Part shown: positions 7,869-18,197 of the stretch, one piece after another
Layout of the letters: each line of letters opens with the position of its first letter
How positions within the stretch are numbered: the first letter of the stretch is position 1
From: Rohdeia mirabilis
Lineage (GTDB): Bacteria > Planctomycetota > UBA1135 > GCA-002686595
Direction: 5' to 3'
Length of the DNA stretch: 64,000 bases
Assembly: GCA_007750655.1 (NCBI GenBank)
Contig: CP036290.1
Coordinates: 1,984,001-2,048,000 of the forward strand
Notes under the pieces: generated by a model
Databases searched by the model: none
The model's input: only the letters and a program-made list of their open reading frames with translations
Told to the model about the DNA's origin: nothing
Made by a program: the position numbers and the translations under genes

Positions 7869-9038
7869 ATGCAGCCCTACCGCGCCCTCGACTTCCTCCA
7901 CCTCGACTCGGAGTTCACCGAGGACGAACGCATGGTTCGCGACACGGTGCGCGCCTGGGTCTCCGAGCGCTTCCTGCCGGAGATCATGGAGCACTTCGAG
8001 GCGGGCACCTTCCCGCACGAGCTGACGCCCGAACTGGCCGAGCTGGGCGTGTTCGGTCCGACGGTCCCCGAGGAGTACGGCGGCGCGGGCATGGACTCGG
8101 TGGCCTACGGCCTGATCTGCCAGGAGCTCGAGCGCGGCGACAGCGGCCTGCGGTCGTTCGTCTCGGTGCAGGGCTCCCTGGTCATGTACCCGATCTTCGC
8201 CTTCGGCTCGGAGGAGCAGAAGAAAGAGTGGCTGCCCAAGCTCGCGAAGGGTGAAGCGATCGGCTGCTTCGGTCTGACCGAGCCGGACGCCGGATCGAAC
8301 CCGGGCGGGATGCTCTCGAACGCCAAGAAGGACGGCGGCGACTGGATCCTCAACGGCCGCAAGATGTGGATCACGAACGGCACGATCGCCCACGTGGCCA
8401 TCGTCTGGGCACAGACCGAGGACGGCATCCGCGGCTTCGTCGTGCCCACCGACACGAAGGGCTTCTCGGCGCCCGAGCAGAAGCACAAGTGGTCGCTGCG
8501 CGCTTCGGTCACGAGCGAGCTCGTCATGGAGGACGTGCGCATTCCCGACTCGTGCCGCCTGCCCGAGACGAAGAGCCTGCGCAACCCGCTCATGTGCCTC
8601 ACCCAGGCGCGCTACGGCATCGCCTGGGGCGCGGTCGGCGCGGCGTCGTCGGTGTACGACGAGGTGCTCGGCTACACGAAGGAGCGCGTCGTCTTCGAGA
8701 AGCCGCTCGCCGGCTACCAGATCCCGCAGATGAAGCTGGCCGAGATGGCGACCCAGATCACCATGGGCCAGCTGATGGCGCTGCGCATCGGACGCCTCAA
8801 GGAAGCGGGCCAGATGACGCCCGCCATGGTCAACATGGTCAAGCGCAACAACGTGCACATGGCCCTGACCGCCGCGCGCACCGGCCGCGACATGCTGGGC
8901 GCCAACGGCATCAGCCTCGAGTACCAGACCGGCCGCCACATGCTGAACCTCGAGTCGGTCTACACCTACGAGGGCACGCACGACATCCACACGCTGGCGC
9001 TCGGCCACGAGCTGACCGGACTGCCGGCCTACCGCTGA
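7869..9038 (+). CDS. gcdH: Glutaryl-CoA dehydrogenase
   Basis: A 389-residue acyl-CoA dehydrogenase, the usual family length. Flavin and substrate motifs are present (CFGLTEPDAGSNPGGM, KMWITNGTIAHVAIVWAQT), and the C-terminal catalytic motif is YEGTHDIHTL with the general base Glu368. That motif and the GCDH-like SVQGSLVMYPIFAFGSEEQ region point to glutaryl-CoA dehydrogenase, which oxidises and decarboxylates glutaryl-CoA to crotonyl-CoA in lysine and tryptophan breakdown. The ATG at 7869 matches the family N-terminus; an in-frame ATG at 7801 would add 23 residues. It is monocistronic and followed by a strong hairpin. Confidence 0.92.
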   Translation: MQPYRALDFLHLDSEFTEDERMVRDTVRAWVSERFLPEIMEHFEAGTFPHELTPELAELGVFGPTVPEEYGGAGMDSVAYGLICQELERGDSGLRSFVSVQGSLVMYPIFAFGSEEQKKEWLPKLAKGEAIGCFGLTEPDAGSNPGGMLSNAKKDGGDWILNGRKMWITNGTIAHVAIVWAQTEDGIRGFVVPTDTKGFSAPEQKHKWSLRASVTSELVMEDVRIPDSCRLPETKSLRNPLMCLTQARYGIAWGAVGAASSVYDEVLGYTKERVVFEKPLAGYQIPQMKLAEMATQITMGQLMALRIGRLKEAGQMTPAMVNMVKRNNVHMALTAARTGRDMLGANGISLEYQTGRHMLNLESVYTYEGTHDIHTLALGHELTGLPAYR

Positions 9039-9094
9039 TCCGACCCGGCCCACCGCTGATCCGGCGGCGCGCCGCGTTCCAGCGCCGCGGGTAG

Positions 9095-9134
9095 ACTCGG
9101 GCCCGGCTCCTCCTGCGAGGGGTCGGGCCCGAGT
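9095..9134 (+). terminator. Hairpin terminator after gcdH
   Basis: ACTCGGGCCCG at 9095-9105 is perfectly complementary to CGGGCCCGAGT at 9124-9134 (11 bp stem, 18 nt loop), followed by TCCGTTC. It separates gcdH from the next gene on the same strand. Confidence 0.6.
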
Positions 9135-9185
9135 TCCGTTCGGGGCCATCCGTTCCGCCAGTCCTAGTCCGAGTCGAGCACCACC

Positions 9186-10499
9186 ATGCTGATCCTCACG
9201 ACCCTCCTCGCGCCCGCCGCACTGGGCGCCGCGTTCCAGGAGCCCACCCCGCGTTTCGCCGCCCCCGTCGAACTGACGAGCGCCGGCGCCCCGTTCACCG
9301 GCATCCTCTACCCGTCGCCGGTACTGCGCGACCTGGATGGCGACGGTCGCCGCGAGCTCATCCTCGGCGACCTGTTCGGAGCCCTCTGGCACTGCGCACC
9401 GACCGCAGGGAGCAGCACCGCGTTCGGTGAGCGCGGGCGTCTCGAGGCGAACGGCGAACCGCTCGAGCTCAACAACTGGTGATGCATCGGCATGGGTCCA
9501 CAGTTCGTGGACTTCGACGCCGACGGCCACACGGACATCGTCACCGCCACCTTCGAGGGGCACGCCTTCGTCGTGCGCGGCAGTGAGACCGGCTGGCAAC
9601 AGCCCGAACACATCCTCGACGCGGCCGGCGCCCCGATCGGGATCGGCCTCTACTACGACATGGAGGCGAACGAGTACCGCCACGTGGGGCAGAAGGAGGG
9701 CGAAGAGGTGGACTACTCGGCGCCGCACTGCGTCAGCGCTGTCGCTTTCGACTGGGACGCGGACGGGGACCTCGACCTCCTGCTCGGCTCCAAGGACGAG
9801 GGCGGGCTCTACCTGCGCCTCAACCAGGGCACTGCCACGGCGCCCGCCTTCGTGTCCACGAACCGGCGCGTCGAAGCCGGGGGACAACCGCTCGCCGTGC
9901 CGGGCGGGCTGACCGCGCCGCGCCTCGTGGACTGGAACGCCGACGGTCTGACCGACCTCGTCTGCGGCAGCTTCGAGGGCGGCGTGTACCTGTACCTCAA
10001 CACCGGCGCCGTCGGAGCGCCCGCGTTCGCCGCGCCGCGCGCGCTCGTCACGCCGAAGAGCACGGAAGGATCTGCGTCGCGACCCGAGGAGGGCGCCTAC
10101 GTGGACGTGCTCGATCACGACGGCGACGGCGACCTCGACCTGGTCGTCGGCGCGTACCACACGGTGCGGCCGACGGCGCGCGCGTTGAGCCCCGCCGAAC
10201 AGGCCGAGCTCGCGACGCTCGACGCGGAGCTCGAGCAGGTCGAGGCGGCCTACCAGGCGTTCTGGAACGACATCTTCGAGAAGATGGGCGAGCTGGACGA
10301 AGAGGCCGGCAACGAGCTGCTCGAGCGCGCGGACTCGCTGCCCGAGGCCGTCGAGCTCGAGGCGCGTCTGCAGTCGCTCACCGAGCGCGTCGAAGCGCTG
10401 CGCCCCGCGTCCAAGCGCACGAGCGGCGTCTGGCTCTTCCTCCAGGAGTCGCCCGCCACCGAAGACGCAGCGCCCACCGGCGCGGACTCCGGGCGATGA
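9186..10499 (+). CDS. Exported FG-GAP/VCBS repeat protein with in-frame TGA (candidate selenoprotein)
   Basis: Read through one TGA at 9480-9482, this is a 437-residue protein. A signal peptide (MLILTTLLAPAALGAA) is followed by at least five FG-GAP/VCBS calcium-loop repeats: DLDGDGRRELILGDLFG, DFDADGHTDIVTATFEG, DWDADGDLDLLLGS, DWNADGLTDLVCGSFEGG and DHDGDGDLDLVVGAY. These form a beta-propeller, usually extracellular. The TGA is codon 99 and is followed by TGC, giving NNW-X-CIGMG. Frame, codon use and repeat spacing continue unbroken across it, and a SECIS-like hairpin follows (separate entry), so selenocysteine is plausible. A nonsense mutation or base error is the alternative. A helical segment (residues 345-410) lies near the C-terminus. 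Confidence 0.75.
9480..9482 (+). other. In-frame TGA, candidate selenocysteine codon
   Basis: TGA between TGG (Trp98) and TGC (Cys100) of the FG-GAP gene. It is the only in-frame stop in 1314 bp. Both flanking parts belong to the same repeat architecture and the same frame, and the second part has no ribosome-binding site of its own before its first ATG at 9492. Confidence 0.6.
9494..9514 (+). promoter_or_regulatory. Bacterial SECIS-like hairpin
   Basis: GGGTCCAC at 9494-9501 pairs with GTGGACTT at 9507-9514 (six Watson-Crick and two G-U pairs) around the loop AGTTC. The loop begins 19 nt after the TGA and has G at its second position. Bacterial SECIS elements are known to need a short apical loop with G in the first two positions, about 16-37 nt after the UGA; both criteria are met. 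It was paired by eye, not by folding software. Confidence 0.55.
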
Positions 10500-10665
10500 G
10501 GCGAGCGGGGTCGGCGGAAGGGCCCGCTCCGAGGTGGCGCGCTCGAGTACTGCGGGCGCGCCACCTTCGTCTCCGGCCGGTGTTCGGTGCCCCGCACCCA
10601 GCACGCGGCGTGCTCGGGCGCGGCCTCCGCGTGGTTCGCCCGCAGGGATCGCTCGGTCTTCGCGC

Positions 10666-10860
10666 TAGTGGTGTGATTCGCTCTCTCGAGGCATTTCGGC
10701 GTTCCGTACGAGATGCGATGCGTGGCACAGGCGACTCGCCCCCGCTTCCACGAGTACCGGGCTCTCGAGTCTCGAAGGAGGCCTGACGCAGCAGCGCGCC
10801 CGTACGAGACGCTGCCGACATCAGGGAAAGCCGTGCCCAAGAGAGCGAATCACACCACTA
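10666..10860 (+). mobile_element. MITE-like element, copy 2 (191 bp, TA flanks)
   Basis: The second well-preserved copy (10668-10858 plus TA on both sides), in the same orientation as copy 1. The 17 bp termini are identical to copy 1 and the interior differs by scattered substitutions and short indels. The right end lies 15 nt from the ATG of the ATP-grasp gene, and the flanking TA begins a TAAGCT box. It contains no coding capacity of its own. Confidence 0.85.
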
Positions 10861-10864
10861 AGCT
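10859..10864 (+). promoter_or_regulatory. -10-like box at border of element copy 2
   Basis: TAAGCT, whose TA is the flanking dinucleotide of the element, is followed by 9 nt and then the ATG at 10874. This is the same geometry as at metG (TAGGAT plus 9 nt). No convincing -35 is seen. Confidence 0.4.
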
Positions 10865-10873
10865 CCGCACCCC

Positions 10874-11767
10874 ATGACCCGCGTCGCCTTCCTCACCTCC
10901 GCCGACATGCTGCCGGGGCATCCAGCGCTGCGCAGCGACCACTGGGAGCTCGACCGCGAGTTCGAGCCGATGCGCGCCGCCTGCGCCACCCGTGGCATCG
11001 CTCTCGAGGTCGCGGTCTGGGACGCGCCCGAGTTCGATCCCGAGCACTTCGACGCGGTCGTGATCGGAACGACGTGGGACTACACGTCGAAGCCCGCGGC
11101 GTTCCTCGCGTTCCTCGACCGCTGCGAGGCGGCGCGGCCGCTCTTCAACCCGGCGGTGGTCGTGCGCTGGAACCTGGACAAGGGCTACCTCGCCGATCTG
11201 GCGGAGCGCGGCGCGCCGACCGTCCCGACGGTCTTCGCGCCCGACGCGAGCGACGGGACGATCGCGGAAGCGTTCGACCGGATCGGCGCCGACGAGCTGG
11301 TGGTCAAGCCGCTCGTCGGGGCGTCGGCGTGGCGGCAGGTGCGCGTACGCCGCGGCGCGCCCCTTCCTCCCGTGGACGAACGGCCGCCCGGTCGCGCACT
11401 GATCCAGCCCTTTCTGCCCGCCGTCGCGACGGAGGGCGAGTACTCGTTCGTGTACTTCGACGGCGAGTTGTCCCACGTGGCGCGCAAGGTGCCCGCTGCC
11501 GGCGACTACCGCGTGCAGTCGATGTTCGGCGCGCGCGAGACCGTCCACGAGCCCAGCGGGATCGAACGCGACCTGAGCGCGCGTGTGCTCGCCGCCGTGC
11601 CCGAACGCTTGCTCCACGCGCGCGTCGACATGGTGCGCGGACTCGACGGCGAACTCGCGGTGATGGAGCTCGAGCTGATCGAACCCTACCTGTACCCCGA
11701 GCAGGGTCCGGGGATGGGGGAGGCTTTCGCGGCGGGGCTCGTGCGCCTGCTCCGCGCGTCGAGCTAG
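10874..11767 (+). CDS. ATP-grasp ligase of unknown substrate
   Basis: A 297-residue protein with the ATP-grasp layout. Its N-terminal alpha/beta domain includes MTRVAFLTSADMLPGH and FDAVVIGTTWDY. The nucleotide-binding part has DELVVKPLVGASAWRQV, ALIQPFLPAVATEGEYSFVY and the metal-ligand motif VMELELIEPYLY. It resembles the RimK/DcsG-like family (DcsG is the cyclo-ligase of D-cycloserine synthesis), which joins a carboxylate to an amine or similar nucleophile using ATP. The substrate cannot be told from sequence and there is no neighbouring biosynthetic cluster. It is monocistronic, convergent with the gene at 11828, and preceded by element copy 2. Confidence 0.85.
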   Translation: MTRVAFLTSADMLPGHPALRSDHWELDREFEPMRAACATRGIALEVAVWDAPEFDPEHFDAVVIGTTWDYTSKPAAFLAFLDRCEAARPLFNPAVVVRWNLDKGYLADLAERGAPTVPTVFAPDASDGTIAEAFDRIGADELVVKPLVGASAWRQVRVRRGAPLPPVDERPPGRALIQPFLPAVATEGEYSFVYFDGELSHVARKVPAAGDYRVQSMFGARETVHEPSGIERDLSARVLAAVPERLLHARVDMVRGLDGELAVMELELIEPYLYPEQGPGMGEAFAAGLVRLLRASS

Positions 11768-11827
11768 GCGCGGGGCGCGCTCGTGCGGGGCGCCGTTCGA
11801 CGCTCCGACCGCGGCACCCCGTCCGCC

Positions 11828-13588
11828 TCAGTCGTTCTGCAAGAGGCGCCGCGCCCGCTCGCGTTCGATCGCTTCGCGGCGGAAGAGGTCGGCCGCGTCG
11901 ACGGCGCGCGCATGGTCCGAGTCGTAGCGCACCAACAGCAGGGTGCCGTCCTCTTCGAACCCGTCCTCCGCGTGCACGGCGAAGAGGAGCACCCGTCCGA
12001 GCGACGCATCGGCCTGCGCGACGAAGGCGTCGTACAGCGGCGTTCCCGGGTACTCGCCCGATCGCAGCTCCGCCATGACGTAGGTCGGTTCGCGGTCCGC
12101 GAAGAACGCGAGCGGAGCGTGCGTGTCGTGCCCCGGCAGGCGCAGTTGGGCCGGGTCCGCGCGAATCGTGCGCGCCACCTCGCGGTCGACCAGCCCGAAG
12201 CGGTCGAAGAGCGTCAGCCGAGTGTGGTAGCCGACCGCGCCCACGGCCTCGGCCACGAGCGACTCGCCCTCCGTCGTGTGCAGGGCGAGCGCGCGACCGA
12301 GGTTCGCCCAGTGACGGCCCCGTTCCGCGTCGCCTCGCAGGAACTCGTGCTCGGGTTGGTAGGCGATGCGCCAACGGAACTTGGTCGCGACGAGCAGAGC
12401 GCGCGGCCACGGAGGCTGCGCGAACAGCGCGGGGAACCATCCCAGCAGCAGCGCCGCCGCGAGCAGCACGCGCACGCTGCGCCGTCGCAACGGTCCACCC
12501 GTGCGCCCGATCCGGTCGATCCACAGCCCTGCGAAGAGCGCCAGGAAGGCCATGGCGGGCAGGAAGAAGCGCCACATCGCCATGAAGTCGCCGCTGGTGA
12601 GCACGCCGTACGCGAACGTCGCCAGGCACAGGAGGAAACCCGTCCACAGGAAACCGCTCCGGCGGAAGTCGGCCTCCGTCCGCCCGGTGCCCGGCTCCGC
12701 AGCGACGGACCGCCGCCACAGGAGGACGGGCGCCGCGACCAGCGTGGCGAGCGAGGTCGGGATCGCCATCCAGTGGGCCAGGAGGTAGTCGAGTCCGCGT
12801 TCGAACGGTCGCCAGCCAAAACTGACCTTGGCGCGGGCCGTGTTGGGCAGGAAGTCACCGTGGTAGCCGAGGCGCCAGAGGGTCTGGAGCGCGAAGCCGA
12901 CGGCCACCACACCGACACAGATCCACGCGCGTCGCACCACCGCACGGGAGCTGCCGCCTCGCGCCGCTCTCCCGCGGGGCGTCCAGCCCGTCGCCGCCAC
13001 GAGCGTCGCGGCGAGCAGGGCTCCGACGAAGTACAGCCCGTCGAAGCGCACGAGCGTGACCAGGAGACAGACGAGCGCCGCACACGAGGTCGGCGTCGTG
13101 GCGCTCCACAGATTCGTCGCCGACGTGAACACCACCAGCGCGAACAGCATCGTGCCCAGTCCGCCGCTCGACCACACGACGACCGTCGGTGCCGTCGCGA
13201 ACAGCAGCGCGGTCCACAGGGCGCACGTCGGCGACACGTTGCGCCAGGCCCAGCGGGTGACGCAGGCCATGAGGAGCACGCCGCAGGCGATCTCGACCGT
13301 CCTCGTCGCCGTCACCACCTCGAGCCCCGCGCGCTCGATCAGCGCGACGACGAGGACCCACAAGAGCTGCGTGTAGCCCTCGACCGGTGTGTGCGTCCCG
13401 GGGTTGAAGCGCAGGCCCTCGCCCGCCGCCAGGTTGCGCGCGTAGCGGAACGCGATGTACGCGTCGTCGCCGACCCAGCCGAACGCGACGGCGAGCGCGA
13501 CCTGCAGGATCAGCACGAGCGCCAACGCAGGGAAGAACCAGGTCGGACGCTGGGTCGCGCAGGGGGCGTTCACCGGCTCACTTCCCAT
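11828..13588 (-). CDS. GT-C-like multi-pass membrane glycosyltransferase (AftB-like), paralog 1
   Basis: A 586-residue membrane protein with about ten hydrophobic segments. The first extracytoplasmic loop carries an acidic pair in WVGDDAYIAFRYARNLAAG followed by VEGYTQLLWV, a pattern shared with AftB-type arabinofuranosyltransferases and other lipid-phosphate-sugar-dependent GT-C enzymes. The C-terminal 200 residues are a soluble domain (for example VGAVGYHTRLTLFDRFGLVDREVA). Such enzymes add sugars to glycans on the outer face of the membrane; donor and acceptor are unknown here. The ATG overlaps the stop of the paralog at 13578 by 11 bp, so the pair is co-translated. Family assignment is by motif only. 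Confidence 0.8.
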   Translation of the reverse strand: MGSEPVNAPCATQRPTWFFPALALVLILQVALAVAFGWVGDDAYIAFRYARNLAAGEGLRFNPGTHTPVEGYTQLLWVLVVALIERAGLEVVTATRTVEIACGVLLMACVTRWAWRNVSPTCALWTALLFATAPTVVVWSSGGLGTMLFALVVFTSATNLWSATTPTSCAALVCLLVTLVRFDGLYFVGALLAATLVAATGWTPRGRAARGGSSRAVVRRAWICVGVVAVGFALQTLWRLGYHGDFLPNTARAKVSFGWRPFERGLDYLLAHWMAIPTSLATLVAAPVLLWRRSVAAEPGTGRTEADFRRSGFLWTGFLLCLATFAYGVLTSGDFMAMWRFFLPAMAFLALFAGLWIDRIGRTGGPLRRRSVRVLLAAALLLGWFPALFAQPPWPRALLVATKFRWRIAYQPEHEFLRGDAERGRHWANLGRALALHTTEGESLVAEAVGAVGYHTRLTLFDRFGLVDREVARTIRADPAQLRLPGHDTHAPLAFFADREPTYVMAELRSGEYPGTPLYDAFVAQADASLGRVLLFAVHAEDGFEEDGTLLLVRYDSDHARAVDAADLFRREAIERERARRLLQND

Positions 13589-15206
13589 CGACCGGCGGAA
13601 CGGGCGGCGCCCAGTAGCGCGTCAATGCGAGCGTGCCGCGCTGGGGGAAGCCGTCCTGCGCCTCGACCGGGAAGACGACGAGCAGGCCGCTGTCGATCGC
13701 GGGGCGCGCTTCCTCGTACATCGCTGTGCCCGGGAACTCGCCCAGGAGCAGATCGGCCGACAGGTAGGTCGGCCGACGCGCGGCGAAGAAGCCGTGCGGC
13801 ACCTTGAGGTCGTGACCGGGCAGCGTGCGCGTGTCCACGTGGGGCCGCGCGCTCGTGGTGACCTCGCGATCGATCAGTCCGTACTGGTCGTAGAGCGTCA
13901 TGCGCGAGTAGTAGCCCACCGCACCGATCGGTCCGCGCACGAGCGAGTCGCCAGGGTCGACGTGTTGGCCGAGAGCGCGGCCCAAGAGGGTCCACTCGTG
14001 GACGCGCTGCTGCATCCCGCCGAGGAAGCCGATCTCGGACTCGTACGGCCACCCCCAGCGGAAGGTCATGGCCTCGCGCGCGCGCTGCGGCACGAACGAA
14101 ACGTCGAACAGCGCGGGCGCGTTGGCGAGGAACAGAGCGAACGCGCAGGCCACCGCGTCGCCCGCGCTGCGTTCGCGTCCCGCCAGCAGCACGAGTCGCG
14201 CGCCGACCAGCGCGACGAACGGCAGGGCGGGGACGAAGAAGCGCCCCATGGGCATGAAGTCGCCACCGGTGAGCACGCCGTAGACGCTCGCGCCGCCGAT
14301 CACTCCGAGCGCCATGACGTGCCACGGTTCCCGGCCGCGCTCGCGCACGACGAGGACGAGGGCGGCGACCAGTGCCACCGCGAGCAGCGGCACCGTGAAC
14401 CAGTTCGACACGAGGTAGTCGAAGCCGCGCTCGAGCGTGCGCAGGTCGAAGTCGCCCTTCGCGCGCGCCGTGTTGGGCAGCCAGTCGCCGTGGTACGACA
14501 GGCGCCAGGCCGTCTGCGCCGCGAATCCGATCGCGACGGCGGCGCTCGCGACCAGGCTGGTGCGCACGAGGGCCCGCGCGTCGGACCGCAACCACCCGAG
14601 CACGAACGCGGTGGAGAGGACGACGCCCACGAAGTAGAGGCCGTCGAAGCGCACGTAGACCACGAAGGCCGACGCCGCGCAGGCCAGTGCCAGCGAGCCG
14701 CCGCGCAACGTCGCGAGCACGCGATCGGCGCACAGGAAGATCGACAGCGCGAACAGCATCGTGCCCAGTCCGCCCGACGACCAGATCACGTAGCCGGGCG
14801 ACGTGAGCAGGAGGAAGCCCGCCACGACGGCGAGCGGCCGGCCGCCTTCGAACGTGGCGAACCGTCGCACGCAGACGGTGAGGAGCAGCGCTCCCAGCGT
14901 GATCTCCACGACGCGGCTCGCGTGCACGATCTCGAGAACGAGGCGCTCGATCAGCGCGACGACGAGGATCCACGTCAGCTGGGTGTAGCCCTCCACCGGC
15001 GGGTCGACGCCCAGGTTGAAGCGCAGGCCCGCGCCCTCGGCCAGGTTGCGCCCGTAGCGAAAGGCGATGAACGCATCGTCGCCGACCCACGCGAAGCCCG
15101 CGGCCAGGGCCACGTAGGCGGCCAGCAGGGCGGCGAGGATCGCGGACGGCAGGACGGTGCGGTCCGGTGGCCGGAAGACCGGCTGGGGGGGCACGGGGGC
15201 GGTCAT
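13578..15206 (-). CDS. GT-C-like multi-pass membrane glycosyltransferase (AftB-like), paralog 2
   Basis: A 542-residue paralog of the next gene, alike along its whole length: WVGDDAFIAFRYGRNLAEG, VEGYTQLTWILVVALIERL, WSSGGLGTMLFAL, LPNTARAKGDFDLRTLERG and VGYYSRMTLYDQYGLIDREV all have counterparts there. It therefore arose by tandem duplication. It has the same predicted topology, with the acidic pair in the first outer loop and a soluble C-terminal domain. The ATG at 15206 is chosen because it directly precedes the first membrane segment region; upstream in-frame sequence is not protein-like. TATTCT lies 13-18 nt upstream of the start and may be its -10 box. Confidence 0.8.
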   Translation of the reverse strand: MTAPVPPQPVFRPPDRTVLPSAILAALLAAYVALAAGFAWVGDDAFIAFRYGRNLAEGAGLRFNLGVDPPVEGYTQLTWILVVALIERLVLEIVHASRVVEITLGALLLTVCVRRFATFEGGRPLAVVAGFLLLTSPGYVIWSSGGLGTMLFALSIFLCADRVLATLRGGSLALACAASAFVVYVRFDGLYFVGVVLSTAFVLGWLRSDARALVRTSLVASAAVAIGFAAQTAWRLSYHGDWLPNTARAKGDFDLRTLERGFDYLVSNWFTVPLLAVALVAALVLVVRERGREPWHVMALGVIGGASVYGVLTGGDFMPMGRFFVPALPFVALVGARLVLLAGRERSAGDAVACAFALFLANAPALFDVSFVPQRAREAMTFRWGWPYESEIGFLGGMQQRVHEWTLLGRALGQHVDPGDSLVRGPIGAVGYYSRMTLYDQYGLIDREVTTSARPHVDTRTLPGHDLKVPHGFFAARRPTYLSADLLLGEFPGTAMYEEARPAIDSGLLVVFPVEAQDGFPQRGTLALTRYWAPPVPPVDGK

Positions 15207-15348
15207 CGGTACAGGTCGAGAATAGCCCGCTGGGTGGGGCGGCGCCCCGTTCCCTCGGCCCGTCTCGTGTCGCACGCCGCGTTCGCGCAGGCGATCGTCC
15301 GCGCGGGCCCGCGCGTCAGCGTCGAGCTTGCCGCCCGGGCCAGCCGTG

Positions 15349-17291
<1,943 letters not shown>

Positions 17292-17396
17292 TCACCCTAA
17301 CCCGACGGGGCGACGGTCGGTCCCGCCGAGACGCCGCGAGTCTCACGCGGCACCAGGTCCGCAGATGTTCGTCCGGCGCCGAACTCGGTCCGGGTC

Positions 17397-18197
17397 TCAG
17401 CGCCCGCGCGCCGCCGCGCGCTCGACGAATTCGTCGTAGTCGGCCTGGGTGTCGATGCCGCGGGCGGGCGCGTGGGCTCTCACCACGTGCATCGAGCGGC
17501 CGGCCTCCAGCCAGCGCAGCTGTTCGAGCCGCTCCGAGCGCTCCCACTCGGACTTCGGCAGCCCGATGAAGTCGCGCAGGGCGTTCGGACGGAAGGCGTA
17601 GACCCCCAGGTGTTGGCGGCGCATGCAGGGCTCGCCGCCGTGGCCCAGCGCGGGGAGCGGCGAGCGCGAGAAGAACAGGGCCCTTCCACGGACGTCGGCG
17701 ACCAGTTTCACGACCGACGCGTCGTCCGCGCGACGCGGGTCGAGCGGGGCCCACAGGGTCGCCGCCTCCACGTCGTCGTCCTCGAACGCGGCCACCAGGG
17801 CCCCCAGGTCGTCCGCGTCGATCTCCGGTTCGTCCCCCTGGACGTTCACGACCACCTCCCACTGGGGACCTTCGCGGGCCTCGAGCTGGGCCAGGGCCTC
17901 GCCCACGCGGTCGGTGCCGCTCTCGTGGTTCGGGTCGGTCAGGACCGCTTCGATGCCGAGTTCCGTGGCGCGCGTCGCGATCTCCTGGTCGTCGGTGGCG
18001 AGCACCACGCGCTCGAAGGCGTGGCAGCGCTCGGCCTGCAGGACCGTGTGGGCGAAGAGCGGCATGCCCGTGCGGTCGAGCAGCATCTTGCGCGGCAGGC
18101 GCGTCGAGGCCATGCGGGCCGGGACGATCGCCAGGGCGCAGGGGCCGATGCCGCCGCCCGGGGCGCCCGGGCGCTGGCGCTCCGAGCCGGACTTCAT
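17397..18197 (-). CDS. kdsB: 3-deoxy-manno-octulosonate (KDO) cytidylyltransferase
   Basis: A 266-residue enzyme that activates KDO with CTP for lipopolysaccharide synthesis. Family motifs are present: IVPARMASTRLPRKML at the nucleotide-binding end, VVLATDDQEIA, NHESGTDRVGEAL, VVNVQGDEPEID, FFSRSPLP, QHLGVYAFR and SERLEQLRWLEAG. About 20 extra residues precede the conserved start of the family; the ATG is kept because it overlaps the upstream lipoprotein stop (ATGA). Its presence implies an LPS-type outer membrane. Confidence 0.95.
   Translation of the reverse strand: MKSGSERQRPGAPGGGIGPCALAIVPARMASTRLPRKMLLDRTGMPLFAHTVLQAERCHAFERVVLATDDQEIATRATELGIEAVLTDPNHESGTDRVGEALAQLEAREGPQWEVVVNVQGDEPEIDADDLGALVAAFEDDDVEAATLWAPLDPRRADDASVVKLVADVRGRALFFSRSPLPALGHGGEPCMRRQHLGVYAFRPNALRDFIGLPKSEWERSERLEQLRWLEAGRSMHVVRAHAPARGIDTQADYDEFVERAAARGR

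Noticed and set aside
9492..10499. A separate gene starting at ATG 9492 downstream of the TGA
   Set aside because: There is no ribosome-binding site or promoter, the start would fall between the TGA and the first calcium loop, and the upstream part alone is only a signal peptide and one repeat. Read-through of one gene explains the region better, although a pseudogene cannot be excluded.
7740..10604. Extension of the EI24-like frame far upstream on the minus strand
   Set aside because: The frame stays open but overlaps gcdH and the FG-GAP gene in antisense, and protein-like character begins only at the zinc ribbon near 7739.
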